Numbered from the stretch's first letter, positions 36,309 to 50,543 are shown. The stretch is 64,000 nt of DNA from Heterobasidion occidentale (GCA_039111635.1 JBCAQO010000012.1:1723128-1787127), one strand, 5' to 3'. The notes: a model not told the origin generated them from the sequence alone. Translations and numbers: made by a program.

Positions 36309-39099
36309 ATGCCTGTACCTACGTATACGACCACGACGAGCGATGCGCTCGCCGTGCTGGGCGTCGCCCCCGATGCGTCCGAGAGCGAGGTCAAGCTCGC
36401 GTACAAGAAGATGGTGAGCGTCGCCGCGCAGTGTGTGGTCCAGGCGCTGGCTGAGCACGAAGCAGGCGCTCAAATGGCATCCTGATCGGCACCTCGACGA
36501 CAAGGACGACGCTACGCAGCGGTTCATCGAGGTGCGTGTTCTCTCTCTTCCCCCCGATCTCGTCTTCGCCGACGCACGTCCGCTCGCCCCGAAGATCCAC
36601 GACGCGTACAGGATGCTCACGGAGCCCAAACGTCCTCCGTCACCGCACAAGAAAGCATCGAGCCCGAAGCATTCGAAGAAGTCTGCCGAAGATCCGCCTC
36701 CCAGACCAAAGTCTCGCAACAAGAAGAAGGCTGACAAGAAGAAGGGCTGGAAGAAGTCGCCGGGCCCAACACATGCTACGATGTCAGAGGAGGTGCCTGC
36801 GGATAAGTCGCCGGAGACGCGCCCTGCGACGATGCCAGAGTCCTAAAGATGTCTCTGAGCAGTCCGCGACCGCGACCGCATCTGCATCGACGGATGCTCT
36901 GCCGAAGAAATCTCCAGGTCCTAGGTTCGAGCCGATGCCAGAGGACCCACCCGAATCTAGCTCCAATAATCCTCTTCTCGATGGGCTACGTCCGAAACCA
37001 TCGCCACGACCGCGGTACTCGACGATGCCGGAGCAAGCTCAGACGACAAAGAAGTCACCAGGACCTCGACACTCCACCCTGCCTGACCATGGATCCTCCG
37101 CAAAGTCTCCTGGGCCCCGACAATCGACGCTGCCAGATGACCGACGTACGAGGAAATCTCCTGGGCCTCGGCACTCTACCTTACCTGACTACGGTCCCAC
37201 CAAGAAGTCTCCTGGCCCGCGACAATCCACTCTGCCTGACGATCGCCGCCACACTAAATCTCCTGGGCCTCGCCGGTCTACTCTGCCAGACGATCGACGT
37301 CACACAAGATCTCCAGGGCCTCGACAATCCACTCTACACAACCACGGGCCTACCAAGGCGTCTCCTGGGCCAAGACTGTCTGCTCTACCTGATGACCGAC
37401 GCACGACGAAATCTGCTGGGCCGAGGCATGCGCCTATGGCGAACGCGAAACAGAACTCCTCGTCAAAGGCATCACCAGGACCTCGATATGCCACTATGCC
37501 GGGTGATACCCGCTCAAAGGCATCTCCAGCACCGCGATTCGCCTCTATGGCGGAGGACCGTACCTCCAAGAAGTCTCCGGGGCCGCGAAACGCTACTATG
37601 CCCAACGACGCATCCAGCAAGAAATCGCCAGGACCGCGCTTCGCTGCCATGCCGGACGATCACCGTTACCCCAAGAAGTCACCGGGGCCTCGATTCGCGA
37701 CCATGCCCAATGTCGCATCGAGCAAGAAATCACCTGGGCCACGTTTCTCGACTATGCCTGATGAATACATGCCTGCAGGCAGAAAGTCCCCTGGTCCACG
37801 CTTCGCTTCTGAGTCTGAAGAGCACTTGGCTTCGGGCAGGAAGTCTCCTGGTCCTTGCTTCCCGTCCACGCCCTCTCATCGCCCAAACAAGCTTCGTAAA
37901 TCACCAAGCCCACGCAATGCGACGCTTCCCGATGAGCACTTCCACCCTCCGGGATTATCACAGCCAGACGAGACCGGTTACTACCATGCGACTCAGCCTT
38001 CATCTCGCCCATCGTCAAAGCCTGTACATTCTCACACGAATGACCATGCGAAGGGCTCGTCAAGGTCAGACCCTGGTCATAGCTTCAGCTTTGGATTCAA
38101 CTTCAGTCGTAGCCAGTGAGTTTCGTTCCACTACGGCTCTTTGACACCCATTTTCACTTCATTTGCACAGTAGTAAGAATGCAACCTCAAATGGGCGGGA
38201 ATCGTCTTTCTCAGACTACGTGCACGTCGACCTCTCCGATATTCCTTTGAGCCCTACTTCGAAGCCCGTGCCGCCACATTACTTCTCATCCGCGCCACCT
38301 CACTCTCACAATTATCGTCCACCCCCTCCCTCACATCATCGCGATCGCTCCTATGATGAACACGATCGTCATCACGACCATCGACGCACGCGAAGTGCCT
38401 ATTCACCTGGCGGTAGGCACACTCAAGAATGGGTCTTCACGCTCGACTGCACCCTCGAAGAGCTCTACCGGGGGACGAAACAGCGCTATCGCATTTCACA
38501 ACCTTACCCTGATAAGCGTGCGACCGACACCGTCGACATCAACATTCCACCCGGCACCGTGCCGGGCACGCGTGTCCCCATTTCCCTCCCTTCGCAGCGC
38601 CTCACGTTCGTGATCAACGAGCTTCCGCACCCGCACTTCATTCGTGTGCAGTCGCACTCGCCGGCGCACTCGTACGACTTTCACGAGCCTCCGGTCACGA
38701 TGCTCAGCGAATCCCCGAATACCTCGCCTCATCTCGCGATGTGCGTCGAGATGCCTTATTCGTACCTTGAAGACTCCTATCCGGTTGTCCGTGGTCCGCC
38801 GGGCTCCATCAGCTTCGCGGGGCCCAGCGGAGCCATGCTGTGCGTTATGCTCCCGCGGACGCTGGTAGAGGCCAGCGACGGAACTTGTGTGAAAGGGCAG
38901 GGGATGCCTATTTACGACAGTGATGCACGTAGAGTGGTCGGATACGGGGATCTGTTTATCAGGTATGTTTCTTTCACAGTCGTCCCTTTGAGACGCGCTG
39001 TTGACGAATGGACTTAGGTGGGACCTCTTCGTTCCTGGGAATGAAAGGCGTGAGTCGAAGTGGACATCGATCAAGAAAGCCATGCAATTTTCCTTCTGA
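36309..39099 (+). CDS. DnaJ/HSP40-type co-chaperone with about 20 KSPGPR repeats
   Basis: Exon 1 (36,309-36,413) starts MPVPTYTTTTSDALAVLGV and ends AYKKM. Exon 2 (36,466-36,531) carries the J-domain HPD motif in ALKWHPDRHLDDKDD. Exon 3 begins at 36,595 with IHDAYRMLTEP, completing the J domain. About 400 residues of tandem KSPGPRxSTLPD-like repeats follow. After an intron (38,116-38,170), exon 4 has a His/Pro-rich stretch and a DnaJ C-terminal substrate-binding domain: FTLDCTLEELYRGTKQRYRI, DTVDINIPPGTVPGTRV, GQGMPIYD and GDLFIRWDLFVP. The stop is at 39,097-39,099. There is no Cys-rich zinc finger, so this is a class II-like DnaJ with the usual Gly/Phe linker replaced by repeats. The frame shifts near 36,846, either through a 46-base intron (36,793-36,838) or a one-base change. 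It should stimulate Hsp70; the repeat's role is unknown. Confidence 0.85.
36751..37930 (+). repeat. Coding repeat, KSPGPRxSTLPD-type units
   Basis: About 20 units of 12-18 residues share a K-[SA]-[PA]-G-P-R core followed by [STA]-[TM]-[LM]-P-[DN]. Early units carry STLPDDRR. Later ones carry ATMPND or FASM and tend to be preceded by SSK. Unit length varies and third positions differ, so the array is not freshly expanded. Each unit presents an S-P site in a basic context. Confidence 0.9.
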
Positions 39100-39765
39100 A
39101 TACGGCATGTCGACGGAGGGTCGGCTTTCCGATGCGCAAGCATATTTTAGGTGATATATTGTTTGCTTTAGGGATCTCTAGGACGCTTCAATTGCATCCT
39201 CCTGTCTAGGACTTGGCTGCATGTTCTGTATCTAATGTTTTGTCTTTTTCCGTTGATACTCGGATTACCAAAATGTCCATATAATCTTCTTCGTTTTCGG
39301 CGTGTATCTCACTTCGCATACGTTCTGCTCTCCACGCATCGCTTCGCTCGTTCACATCACCAGACTTGTAACAGCACTGTTCTCAATATGATATCGGGTT
39401 TTCGTCGCTTTCTGTTTTCATTTCGTTCTTGCTCGTGAGTACTTTATGAAAATACTAGCCTTCTCAAAACGAAATGTTGCTGCCAGAGACGTCCACGTTT
39501 AAAGGGGCGGAAAACACCTCAACAACCTTATTGTCTACCTTTCCACGCACTATATAATCACGAAACTCCACGTCACTTCCCGTGAAAGTGTTTGATGGTG
39601 AATACGCCTTGCAACTGTGTTCACTACGAACGCACGCAGCATCATTGACATAGACCAGATATAGCTGTATTACATCACATCCAGCTGTCTACCATGTTCG
39701 TCCTATCCCAGATCACAATGGCTACCTCTGCTTGTCCTTGCTCCCTGTCGCTAGAAGTTGTCCCA
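39100..39765. other. Intergenic, convergent 3' ends
   Basis: About 660 bases lie between the DnaJ stop and the 3' end of the minus-strand gene. I saw no gene signal. Confidence 0.45.
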
Positions 39766-42124
39766 TCACAGAGTTCGTCCCGAAAGACAACTCCACAGCT
39801 CGGTAGTCGCAGAATGTCCCATAACTGTGCGGCGGCACGGCGGCGCTACTGGCATTTGGGAGAACAAGGCGATGATAGACAGGAATGGACCACGAGAGTC
39901 AGTCATAGCCCGCTCATCAGAGTTGGACAGGCCAGGACAAGCCAGGAATAAATCAGGCTCAAAAACCTCATGCTCACTGCAGAGGCCAAAAGAAAGAATG
40001 GAAATGCACGGCGATAATCGAGAGAAGAGAAGAGATAACCAGGATGGTGACACAACGCACCTCCTTTCCCAATTTCCTGACCTTAGCATACCTTGCACCC
40101 ACAGTTTCCATATTAAAATCGACCGATATCTCTGTCCCATTAACTCTGTCGTTGTCACTGTCAATGTCTGTCGGGTATAGAGGCACGTCCGAAGTCGGCG
40201 GCGACGGGAGTGAAGCCACGCGTGTAGTGTGGTATGCAGTCTTCCCTCTTGTCGTTCCATTGACGCTATGCGACGTTGTCGATGCAACCACATCAGCAGT
40301 GCGTGGTGGCGGACGGTATAGGTGTACTTTTCTTTGGGATGAGCCTTCACCGCCGCTCTCCCTTGGCTTTGCGTCTGAATTTACACGCCGGGAGCCTACC
40401 TTGCCGCTCCCACCAGCCAGTGACAGCGGGATGCGGGATTTCTCAGATTTCCTTAACATTCCCTTTCCGATCGCCGGCAATTTCTGGCGACGTTTAGAGG
40501 GTAATGTGGACCATTCCTCATCAGGGGATTTTTCGAACGCAGGGTGGTTATATGCGTCAGTGGGGGTACGGTATGGAACGCGCGGAGGCGGTAAACGCGA
40601 AGGGGTCGGAGACAAGCGTCGTCTTTTCGTGGCGAATAGATCAGTTCTGACGGACGGACGACTGTGCTGGTAAGGACCATGCGGTGAAGAGGTAGGAGGA
40701 GATGGCAGAGGCTGAACAAAATGACGAGTGACGACCGGTGTACTCGCTCTAAGCGCCTCGCGTTGATATCGAGTGTTTTCAGCGCCGTCTTCGGAGACAG
40801 CGCCCGAGTGGTTAGTGAACGGCACTCTATGTTCTGACGAATCCGGATACATGCTTGGCCTGTTCGTTTCAAGAGGTTCCCGATAGACCGAATGAGTATA
40901 CGATTGAAGATGGGGGTCTAGGTCTAAGAGTGTACTCAGTGTCATTGAACACGTCCAAGAATCCAATTTCCGATGCATCTTACCTTCTCGAGCACAAACT
41001 TCGTTTGCTTGTACGAAGTCCAGTCTAGGTAATGGTTCTATCACTTGAGGGCGGAGGGCGGGTGAAGTGGGCATCCGTGTTCTGTATCTGCATGCAGAGC
41101 CAAAATTCGACGCAAAGGACGAGGGATTGGAAGGTGGACGAGGTGGCGAAGAAAAGGATTTAGGCGGTGCAGGATACGAACGCTTGAGCTGAAAATTGCG
41201 TTCAGGAGAAGATAAGGAGATAGATTCGGGATTATTTGTGAATTTATTTGAGTACACCAGCTCTGTTCGAGGTTCAAAGGCGATGGAATCGCTTGCAGAC
41301 ACTGGATTGACGTCCACCGAAGGCGGCACTCCATCCATTAGGCGATGAGTATTGTTGGCGCTGAAGTCAGATGAGTCAGAAATGCGATAGAGGGAATCCG
41401 AAGTTGCCGTGGGCAATGCGGCGTGAGTAACTGAGCCAGGATCGAGAGTCAGTTGTTTATAAGCAGTATTAGTGGGTATATGCGCGGTTTGGTGCGTGAA
41501 GTAAGTTGGCTGAGCAGGTTCACAAGTTCTCGAAGTGTGTAAGTCGTCGTTGGGCCAGATACCTGAAAAAAATTCATCGAGAGCATGATCTTCTGAGATA
41601 GAACAAGGCGCGTGCTTCTCAGCGACGGGGGTGATGTCCACTTGCAAGTCAGCGGAGAGCTTAGAAGAAGAGACACTAGGATGAGTGACCACAGAAGACA
41701 AGTTCGTAGAGTGCGGCCGTATGCGATTTTGTTTCGAAGATGAAGGAATGTCAGGTAGAGGAAGTCCAGGTTTGAGACCGCCCGCTTTAGTGTCCTTCGC
41801 ACCTTCCGCTTGCTTTTTCAGAAAGTCCACAATCAGGCCCTTCGGCTTCTTCAGTTTCTTCTCCTTCTCCAGGGATCCCATCGTGATGCCTAGTGCAATG
41901 TCTGATTTCGGTCTCGATGCAGCATTGATCTTCGCGATAGACCAAGGGTTGGGTTTGTACTGCGCGTCGTCATTGCGAGAGGTCAAGTCGATATCCTTGA
42001 GAAGTTGAGCATCCGTCGAGAGCGATGGAGGCGACGAAGCTGGCGAAGGGGATGAAGAAGAGCAAAAGATGTCATAACTCCTGAGATCAAACGACCATGC
42101 ATCGTCGGTAGAGGATGCAGTCAT
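39766..42124 (-). CDS. Unknown large disordered protein
   Basis: One long exon (42,124-40,045) encodes about 690 residues. I chose the ATG at 42,124 (MTASSTDDAWSFDLRSYDIF) over an upstream ATG at 42,217, because it begins the compositionally typical part. The protein is rich in Ser and Pro. Recognisable short blocks are NPWSIAKINAASRPKSDIAL, a Lys-rich KEKKLKKPKGLIVDFLKKQ, and a basic stretch SKRRQKLPAIGKGMLRK. The exon ends at VRKLGKE before a GTGCGT donor. A downstream segment starting HEVFEPDLFLACPGL joins in frame only if the acceptor is five bases past the obvious CTGCAG; otherwise the protein stops at KLGKE. No family was recognised and no membrane segment is present. Confidence 0.65.
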
Positions 42125-42503
42125 CGTCGTGAAGTTTAGAGTGGCGTCGAGCTCCAAGCTGCACCCGTCGCGCTGCGGCCAATCCGCGACCCCACGTGAC
42201 CATATCCTCGGTAACATCGCCTTAGATTTGGAGGTGTATGCACCAGCGTGTCACAATCAGGAGGAAATCGGTATAACATGTTCAACGAGAAGCTAGCATA
42301 CACGTTATTCCGATCCGGGAGTTCCGCTATCAAGAACCTTATCCACGACACAGCCCGCCTCAATAAAACAAATCGACGAGCAACCAATGCTACAATGCTT
42401 CACACCCTGATCGAAGTTACTCTGGAAGAGTCTTCGAGGGTATAGATTAGAGAGGTATACTGTACGAAATTGGAAAATGCACTGTGGATGCGCCCACGAT
42501 CGA
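42125..42503. other. Short intergenic region between two minus-strand genes
   Basis: This holds the promoter region of the disordered-protein gene and the 3' end of the glycosyltransferase gene. Nothing else was seen. Confidence 0.4.
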
Positions 42504-43987
42504 TTAGTCGTCGCGTCGCACGCATCCTCCGGGTAGGAGAAAGGGGAATCTTTCGGGGTGTTGAAGGAGGTGCAATGGTAGACCAATCCCGGTCTTCGAT
42601 CTACGTAAAGGAATCTCTAAGTCGAGGGAAAGTCAGAAGGACCGTGATAACGACAACGCACGGATCTGGTTGAGCCCACGCTAACAGGTCCTTATACTAA
42701 TCTCGACAATGAGCAGCTGTGAATGTAAGCAGAGAGATGAATGTAGAGCTCACGGAGAATGCCTACATAACTGGTCTGAAAAGAAATCACTCGCCGCGAA
42801 ACGCAATCGACTACGTACCTCTGGCAGCATACCAAAGACGTCCTTTCCCTCGCATATTCTCTCTTGTATGTTCGCCGGATCCACTAAAGACTCATCCCCT
42901 CCTACACGATCATAGTGGGAGAATCCTACCATCACAAGCAAACGTGTCAGACCACACGATGGTGTCGAGATGAAGCCTCTGACCTTTCATCTTCTGAATG
43001 AATTCGTCCAGGTGTCGGAAGCAGAACGTGCAGTGCCAGCCAGAATCGGCCAAAGCAATGTCACTGCTTTGTGAATGTCTGTAATATGCCGCAGGCTCTT
43101 CCCAAAGCTGAACCGAAGGACGCCAGCCTGTAGGCTTCCATGAGGCTCATATGTAGAAGAAAGAAAACAAGAAGAACACAATCGGAGTCAGACTCACTGG
43201 TCCTCCCAACTGGCCACTCGAACGAGTAGGAATAGCTCCGCATCTGCAGGTGAATGGGATTAGGAGCCTGACATCGCTTCAGCAACTGCAGGGTATGTCG
43301 GCTTGGTATCTCATCGACATCTGCGGATACGACGAGGGGAGGGACGCTGATTTGTGCGCTGGAGTACGTGTCGCGAATCAAACGTGTCATAGTATTTCTG
43401 TGATCTGCCTCAATAGTCCATGCATCGTCACCTGATTTGCCACCTGCAAAGAGCTCATATACTATCTTGTGCTCAAACGCGGCGAACTTGTGTCGATTTG
43501 ATGCGAACGAGAGAGGTTTTGAGAGCCCGGAGAATGTTTCTGAAGATATCGGTTAGAAGTCACTGGAAGTTGTGAGCAATTCTGACGCACTGTTACTCTC
43601 AATGATGAAGAACTTGTCGACAACAGAGTCGAGTTCGTTCATCCTGATTTCCAGCAAGTCCATCTCGCTCGACACAATGACCGCATCCCACATCTCCGGC
43701 TGCTGCGCTCTCGATGTCCATCCGTGCAGCTTGCAGGCATGCTCATCGATCGCAAGGCCTTCAGTGTAATAGTGTGGTAAGATCGTAGCTGGGCCATCCG
43801 GTCTGTCCCACAGTGGACGCGATACATACGACAAGGCATGGTATAACCGAAAGCTGTCGATATACAGGATATCAGAGAGCGTCAATGAGCTATCCATAGA
43901 GAGCGCTGACCGGTAATCCAATGAAACAAGAAGGATTAATACGAGGATCGTTACAGTCGCAATAGCCAGTCGGCGCGACCGAAACAT
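42504..43987 (-). CDS. Glycosyltransferase family 17 (MGAT3-like N-acetylglucosaminyltransferase)
   Basis: This is a predicted Golgi type II membrane enzyme. The N terminus MFRSRRLAIATVTILVLILL holds a single membrane segment after a short basic tail. The catalytic part reads WDAVIVSSEMDLLEIRMNEL and DKFFIIESN, then after an intron TFSGLSKPLSFA. The DVDEIPSRHTL stretch is the expected acidic metal/sugar-nucleotide site. Later exons give WRPSVQLWEE and GWHCTFCFRHLDEFIQKMKG. The C terminus ends in RFPFLLPGGCVRRDD with TAA at 42,504-42,506, the usual end of the family. Exons between MLPE and IPLRRSKTGIG (about 42,815-42,620) are not resolved by eye. Animal relatives add bisecting GlcNAc to N-glycans; the fungal acceptor is not known to me. 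It is divergent from the P450. Confidence 0.85.
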
Positions 43988-44301
43988 GAGCTTGTCAGAA
44001 GGGTTGGGGTGAACCTACGCGTCTCAAAGCAAAAGAAAAGAGTGTGATGGATATGATAGATGTAAATAGAGAATTAGTGTATTGAACGCGCATGTTCGAG
44101 CGCCCAATCCATTTCGGTTCTGACATTGTCCTGTCACAGTGTTGATCTAAATCTGTGATGGTCACGGCGAGGGCTTGTTTGAGTTTGTTTGGTCCCCTTT
44201 GTCCCCGAGCGCTATCCCGAGGATGGCGACAGGCTGTAGCAGCAACGTCGTGGTACGTGGCTACCTACTGCATCGATTGGAGACTGAATGAATAATCACA
44301 G

Positions 44302-44323
44302 TGGTCAAATGGTCATTTGACCA
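44302..44323. promoter_or_regulatory. Perfect 22-base palindrome (half site TGGTCAAATG)
   Basis: The left arm TGGTCAAATG is followed by GT and the exact reverse complement CATTTGACCA. It lies in the shared upstream region of two divergent genes, so a dimeric regulator site is possible. No factor can be named. Confidence 0.5.
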
Positions 44324-44389
44324 AATAAGCATATCGTGCCAAGTGCCACGTACGCCAAAAGGGGATCCTGAGCTGCAGGATTACACGTT

Positions 44390-44403
44390 TGCACGTACGT
44401 GCA
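44390..44403. promoter_or_regulatory. 14-base palindrome TGCACGTACGTGCA
   Basis: This perfect palindrome contains overlapping CACGT cores of the E-box/bZIP type. It sits about 70 bases from the 22-base palindrome in the same intergenic region. Confidence 0.4.
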
Positions 44404-45020
44404 TCTTTGCGACGCCTCGATCCGAACTTTGGTCTTAGTACAGCTTCAAACCGCTTCATGCATATTTGGCATGGAGGTTATGTGGTCCATGGCACGCAGA
44501 TATTTTGATGTTCAGGTATCGTGTTCTTCCAATACATTGTGCTCGATGTCCCGTTCATCGCCTTTCTCACACACGAAGGATCTCGATTAGATATTTTTTG
44601 TCATCGTAAACGTTCATGATCGTCTACCGGGTTCTATCTCCGACAGAGGTCGGCGCTAAGTGGGTGCCTCTCTACGTACGGACATAGCGGCATTGTAGAA
44701 GGTCCAGGTCCATCGGTTGCTCCTCATTAGTTGACCGAGTCAATACCATCTTTGTACGTCTTTAGAATTGATCGTACCCCTGTTTCTCAGGTTTCGGAGA
44801 GACGGAGTTGTAGCAGCCCAATGTTGAACATTTCGTTGACCATATCATGTCAGCAGCTTCGAAGAAGGTCCCTATCTGTTATTCTTGTTTATCACCACCG
44901 TCCTCGACCACTCGGATAGACACGGCTTATGGTTCTCGAACCCCTAAGACTCGTGCCGTGTATGAATCTCACAGCCTCGAAAAAAAGCGATGTACGTTTC
45001 ACGCGCAGCTCTATCTGTTG

Positions 45021-45028
45021 TATAAAAG
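45021..45028 (+). promoter_or_regulatory. TATA box of the P450 gene
   Basis: TATAAAAG lies 54 bases before the ATG at 45,075, a good match in sequence and position. Confidence 0.65.
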
Positions 45029-45074
45029 AGGTGGAATCTACTCTCAATCCCACCACAAACACCCCGTAGTCAAC

Positions 45075-47472
45075 ATGGTTGTCGAATACGCCTCTGTGTC
45101 CGCGGCCTCTTTTGCGCTTGTCTCGATAGTAACGCTCGCGGTAATTGTGTCTCATTTCAGACGTAGATTTCCGAAGGACATTCAAGGGCCTCCGTCCCCG
45201 TCGTTTCTATTCGGTGAGCCGAGTTTTTTCCTTGATAGGATCTGCCATCCATTAACGCGTCGAATTTATGAATGATTTCAGGTCATGAGAAGGATATACA
45301 CTATCAGAACGAGGTCGGCGACCTGGACTTCCAATGGATGCGCCAGTATGGGACTGCTTGGCGTGTAGGCGGATGCTTGGGGGTAGGTCATGTTCCTCGC
45401 CTTTCATAGTATCATTGCTCACAGTCGACAATCATTCAGGAGGATGTGCTTATGTTGGCCGATCCTAAGGGTCTCCAACACATCCTGCAAGGCTCCGCTT
45501 ACAATTACCCGAAAAGTGGCGAGGACAGGCAGTTCTTGAGGCTCATGACTGGAGATGGCCTCGCGTGGGTACATGGTAACGCATCGGTTTAGTCTTCTTT
45601 CCTCCGTTCGTTGTTGACCAAGCCACTGTCCCGCCGATATTAGGCGAAACTCACCGTCGGCAGAGGAAGATCATGAACCCAGCGTTCACGGCCCCACAAT
45701 TGAGGGCCTTCCTTCCCCTCTTCCACAAGAGGGCTGCAAAGGTAACTGTCCGTAATTCACGCGCCTTTATAGCATTCTGACACAGGTTATAGATGATACA
45801 GAGACTGGAAGACGAGGTCACGAACGCTGCGGGGGAGGCGCCAGTCGCCGACCTCCTCAGCTGGCTCACACGCATGACGCTGGACGTGATCGGAGAAGGT
45901 ACCATTGTGTCATCCTTGGTCTACGTTATCTATTTGACAAAACCCGTATAGCTGGCTTTGGCTACGAATTCGGGACTCTCGACGATAAGGAGGACGATTT
46001 TTCGAAAAACTGGACAGGCGTCGTGTGCGTATCGCCCAGCGGCATCGCGCTTCGTTGATCCGCTGACCGACATGGCGTACTTACAGCGTCGAATCGTCGC
46101 TGTATCCGTCGTCGCTGGACCTCATCGCCAAGTCGTTTTTCAACTACATTCCGGTGAATATCCTGTATTATACACGATACCTCCCCCTGCGTGAGTATCG
46201 CAGGACCCGCGACTGGCTGGACTACACAAGAGCAATGGCGCGCGACATCATCCGCAAGAGCGAGGCTCAAGGCGACGGAAAGGACGTGATGAGCGTCCTC
46301 ATCCGAGCGAATGCGTCGGAGAATCCTAAGACTAGACTCTCGCAGCCTGAGGTTTTGGATCAGATCTCGTAAGTTCATGATACGTCTGAGATAACGCGCG
46401 GTTCTTGACGTTTCGCTTCCTGTAGGACGCTTATACTGGCCGGCACCGACACTACTGCGCTCACTGCATCATGGGTACTTTGGGAGCTCGCCAAAGACCC
46501 CGTTTTCCAAGACCAAGTCCGAGAGGAGATCAAGGCGGCCCGGGCACAGGTCACCGCGCGCGGTGACGCGGATTTCACGATTGCAGATCTCGACAGCTTG
46601 ACTCTGCTGCAGGCTGCGCTGAAGGTATGTTCCCAACTTGAACTCTGTGTCTCCTCAGCCAAGACATATCCGGGACGTACTATAGGAAGGAATGCGTCTG
46701 CACCCTATTGGATGGCACCTCAGTCGGTTGGCTGGCAAGGATGACGCTATCCCACTTCTCCATCCGATCACGACGAAGTCGGGGAAACAGATCTCTTCGA
46801 TTCCTGTGAGGAAGGGGACTAAAATAAAGATGTCCTTCTGTGCATACAATAGGTGAGTTGGCAGGATAGCCGTGCGCGCGCATCAAACTCACTCTATACA
46901 AGGCTGCCTAGCGTTTGGGGAGAGGATGCTGACCGGTGGAACCCGATGCGCTGGGTGAACATGGACATTTCAAATCAAACTACTGTTGGTGTGTATGCGA
47001 ACCTGTAAGCTCTTGTTATTCAACCTTCTCGGGATCACCTCATGATTGAGCCCCTTTTCAGGCTAAACTTCTGTGAGTCTAGACATACGAAGACTTGTTT
47101 TCTCCCCAAGCTGACGAGCGTGTCTTAGCCGCCGGCGTCCGTGGTTGCATCGGGTAAGACGCCCCCAGCTCGATTCGCATTATTTTCTAACCCACATCCT
47201 TTTCCGCTATTTGCAATTTCTGAAGGTGGAAATTCTCGTATGTTGACCAAAAGTCCATCGGAAGCTTATCTCCGCTGACTCTACGTCTTATCGGTTGCAG
47301 CGTCATCGAGCTGCAGTCAATTCTGTTGAACCTCTTGGAAAGTTTCGAGTTCACCATGCCGCCAGACTCGGACAAGAACCCCATTCTGAGGAAGCCCGCC
47401 CGGGGCATGGCCCCGGTCATCGAAGGACACAATGGGCCCGCGTTGGGCTTGAAGGTGAAAAGATTGGCATGA
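45075..47472 (+). CDS. Cytochrome P450 monooxygenase
   Basis: This is a microsomal P450 with an N-terminal membrane anchor (SFALVSIVTLAVIVSHF) followed by a Pro-rich hinge, IQGPPSPSFLFGH. The exons read in order GDLDFQWMRQYGTAWRVGG, HRRQRKIMNPAFTAPQLRAF (helix C region), TLILAGTDTTALTASWVLWE (oxygen-binding I helix with AGTDTT), EGMRLHP (the ExxR of the K helix) and RWNPMRW (in place of PERF). The heme loop FSAGVRGCIGWKF supplies the axial Cys. More than ten short introns separate the exons, and the final stop is TGA at 47,470-47,472. All hallmark motifs are present, so it should be functional. Electrons would come from a P450 reductase elsewhere. Substrate and CYP family are not assigned. 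Confidence 0.9.
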
Positions 47473-48503
47473 CTTACAGATGGACATTAACGAACTGTTG
47501 GGATTTTACCGATTGCAATCGGCTATCATGAATTTACCACTGTGTTTGTACTTCACCTACCGTTCATGCGCTTTCACGAGTCTATGACCACTATCCAATT
47601 CGACTGTTGTTGAGGTACACTTGTTATACACTGACCTGAAGCAGATAAGGAGTGACTCAATATGGCGGCGCTGAATTATAGCACGGAATATGTATAGAAT
47701 GCGAGCTCATACCATAAGACCGGACGCGTGGAAAAGGCACCGCGGGCCCTTGAAGGCGTCGCTCGCCGTCGTTCGTAGGTGTATATATAAACCTAGCAAG
47801 GCATGTCTCGGCCAGGCGTAGGGGAGCAGAAGCAACTAAGCTGCTTTTTCGTAAGATTTCAGTGTAGACATCCGCGGGCATCTTTGTGCATAGGCCTTGT
47901 CATGGATGTCGGATGCGGGTATGAGAGATGGACGGGCTTGGGCAGCGGTTGGGAGATGATGGGCATTGAAATGATGGAGACAAACAGAAAGATAGAACGG
48001 ACGAGTGGCTTGAAACAAGAAGGACGTCGCAGAGTCGCAGACCAACTTTGGAGTCAATAGCAAGTTCTCTCCTTACGATTGCAGTCCGGAGCCATGCGCA
48101 CATCATAGTGAAATAGGTCCTATGAGAGAGCGTTTGTTATAAGTGCGATGTCGGGTAGGTGAGTCGCACAACCTAGAATATGCTGCTGTGCGCGTTTGAA
48201 AAATCTTGGACTGGCATCAGTCTGAGAGAGGGGGATATCGTCGGTATGGCGGGACTAGCTAGTAGTGGCCCTTGGAGCCGAGCTGGAATCCCGCAAACGA
48301 TGCCGATGGCAATAGCCGAAGCAGCCGGGGCGGGCCGGAAGGGGAATTGGGAGAACGACGTCAGCGACAGTGAGAACGACGACACTCAATTGGTGGGTCG
48401 CAGCGATCAGCATTGCCCGTTGCTGACCGGAACACACGCAGCACAACCATCGATCCTGTATATATACTCTTCTCTTGCCAGTGCACTCTGCACCCCCACC
48501 ACC
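47473..48503. other. Intergenic region upstream of glucose-6-phosphate isomerase
   Basis: About 1 kb with no supported gene. A TATA element lies near its right end. Confidence 0.5.
48459..48466 (+). promoter_or_regulatory. TATA box of glucose-6-phosphate isomerase
   Basis: TATATATA lies about 45 bases before the ATG at 48,504, consistent with a highly expressed housekeeping gene. Confidence 0.55.

Positions 48504-50543
<2,040 letters not shown>

Larger units (their letters stand above)
43988..45074. other. Divergent promoter region of glycosyltransferase and P450
   Basis: About 1.1 kb without a gene. It contains two perfect palindromes listed separately and a TATA box close to the P450 start. 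Confidence 0.5.

Noticed and set aside
36849..38144. 431-codon frame overlapping the DnaJ repeat region in another frame
   Set aside because: The repeat frame with KSPGPR units links the J domain to the C-terminal domain through good splice sites. The alternative frame links to nothing.
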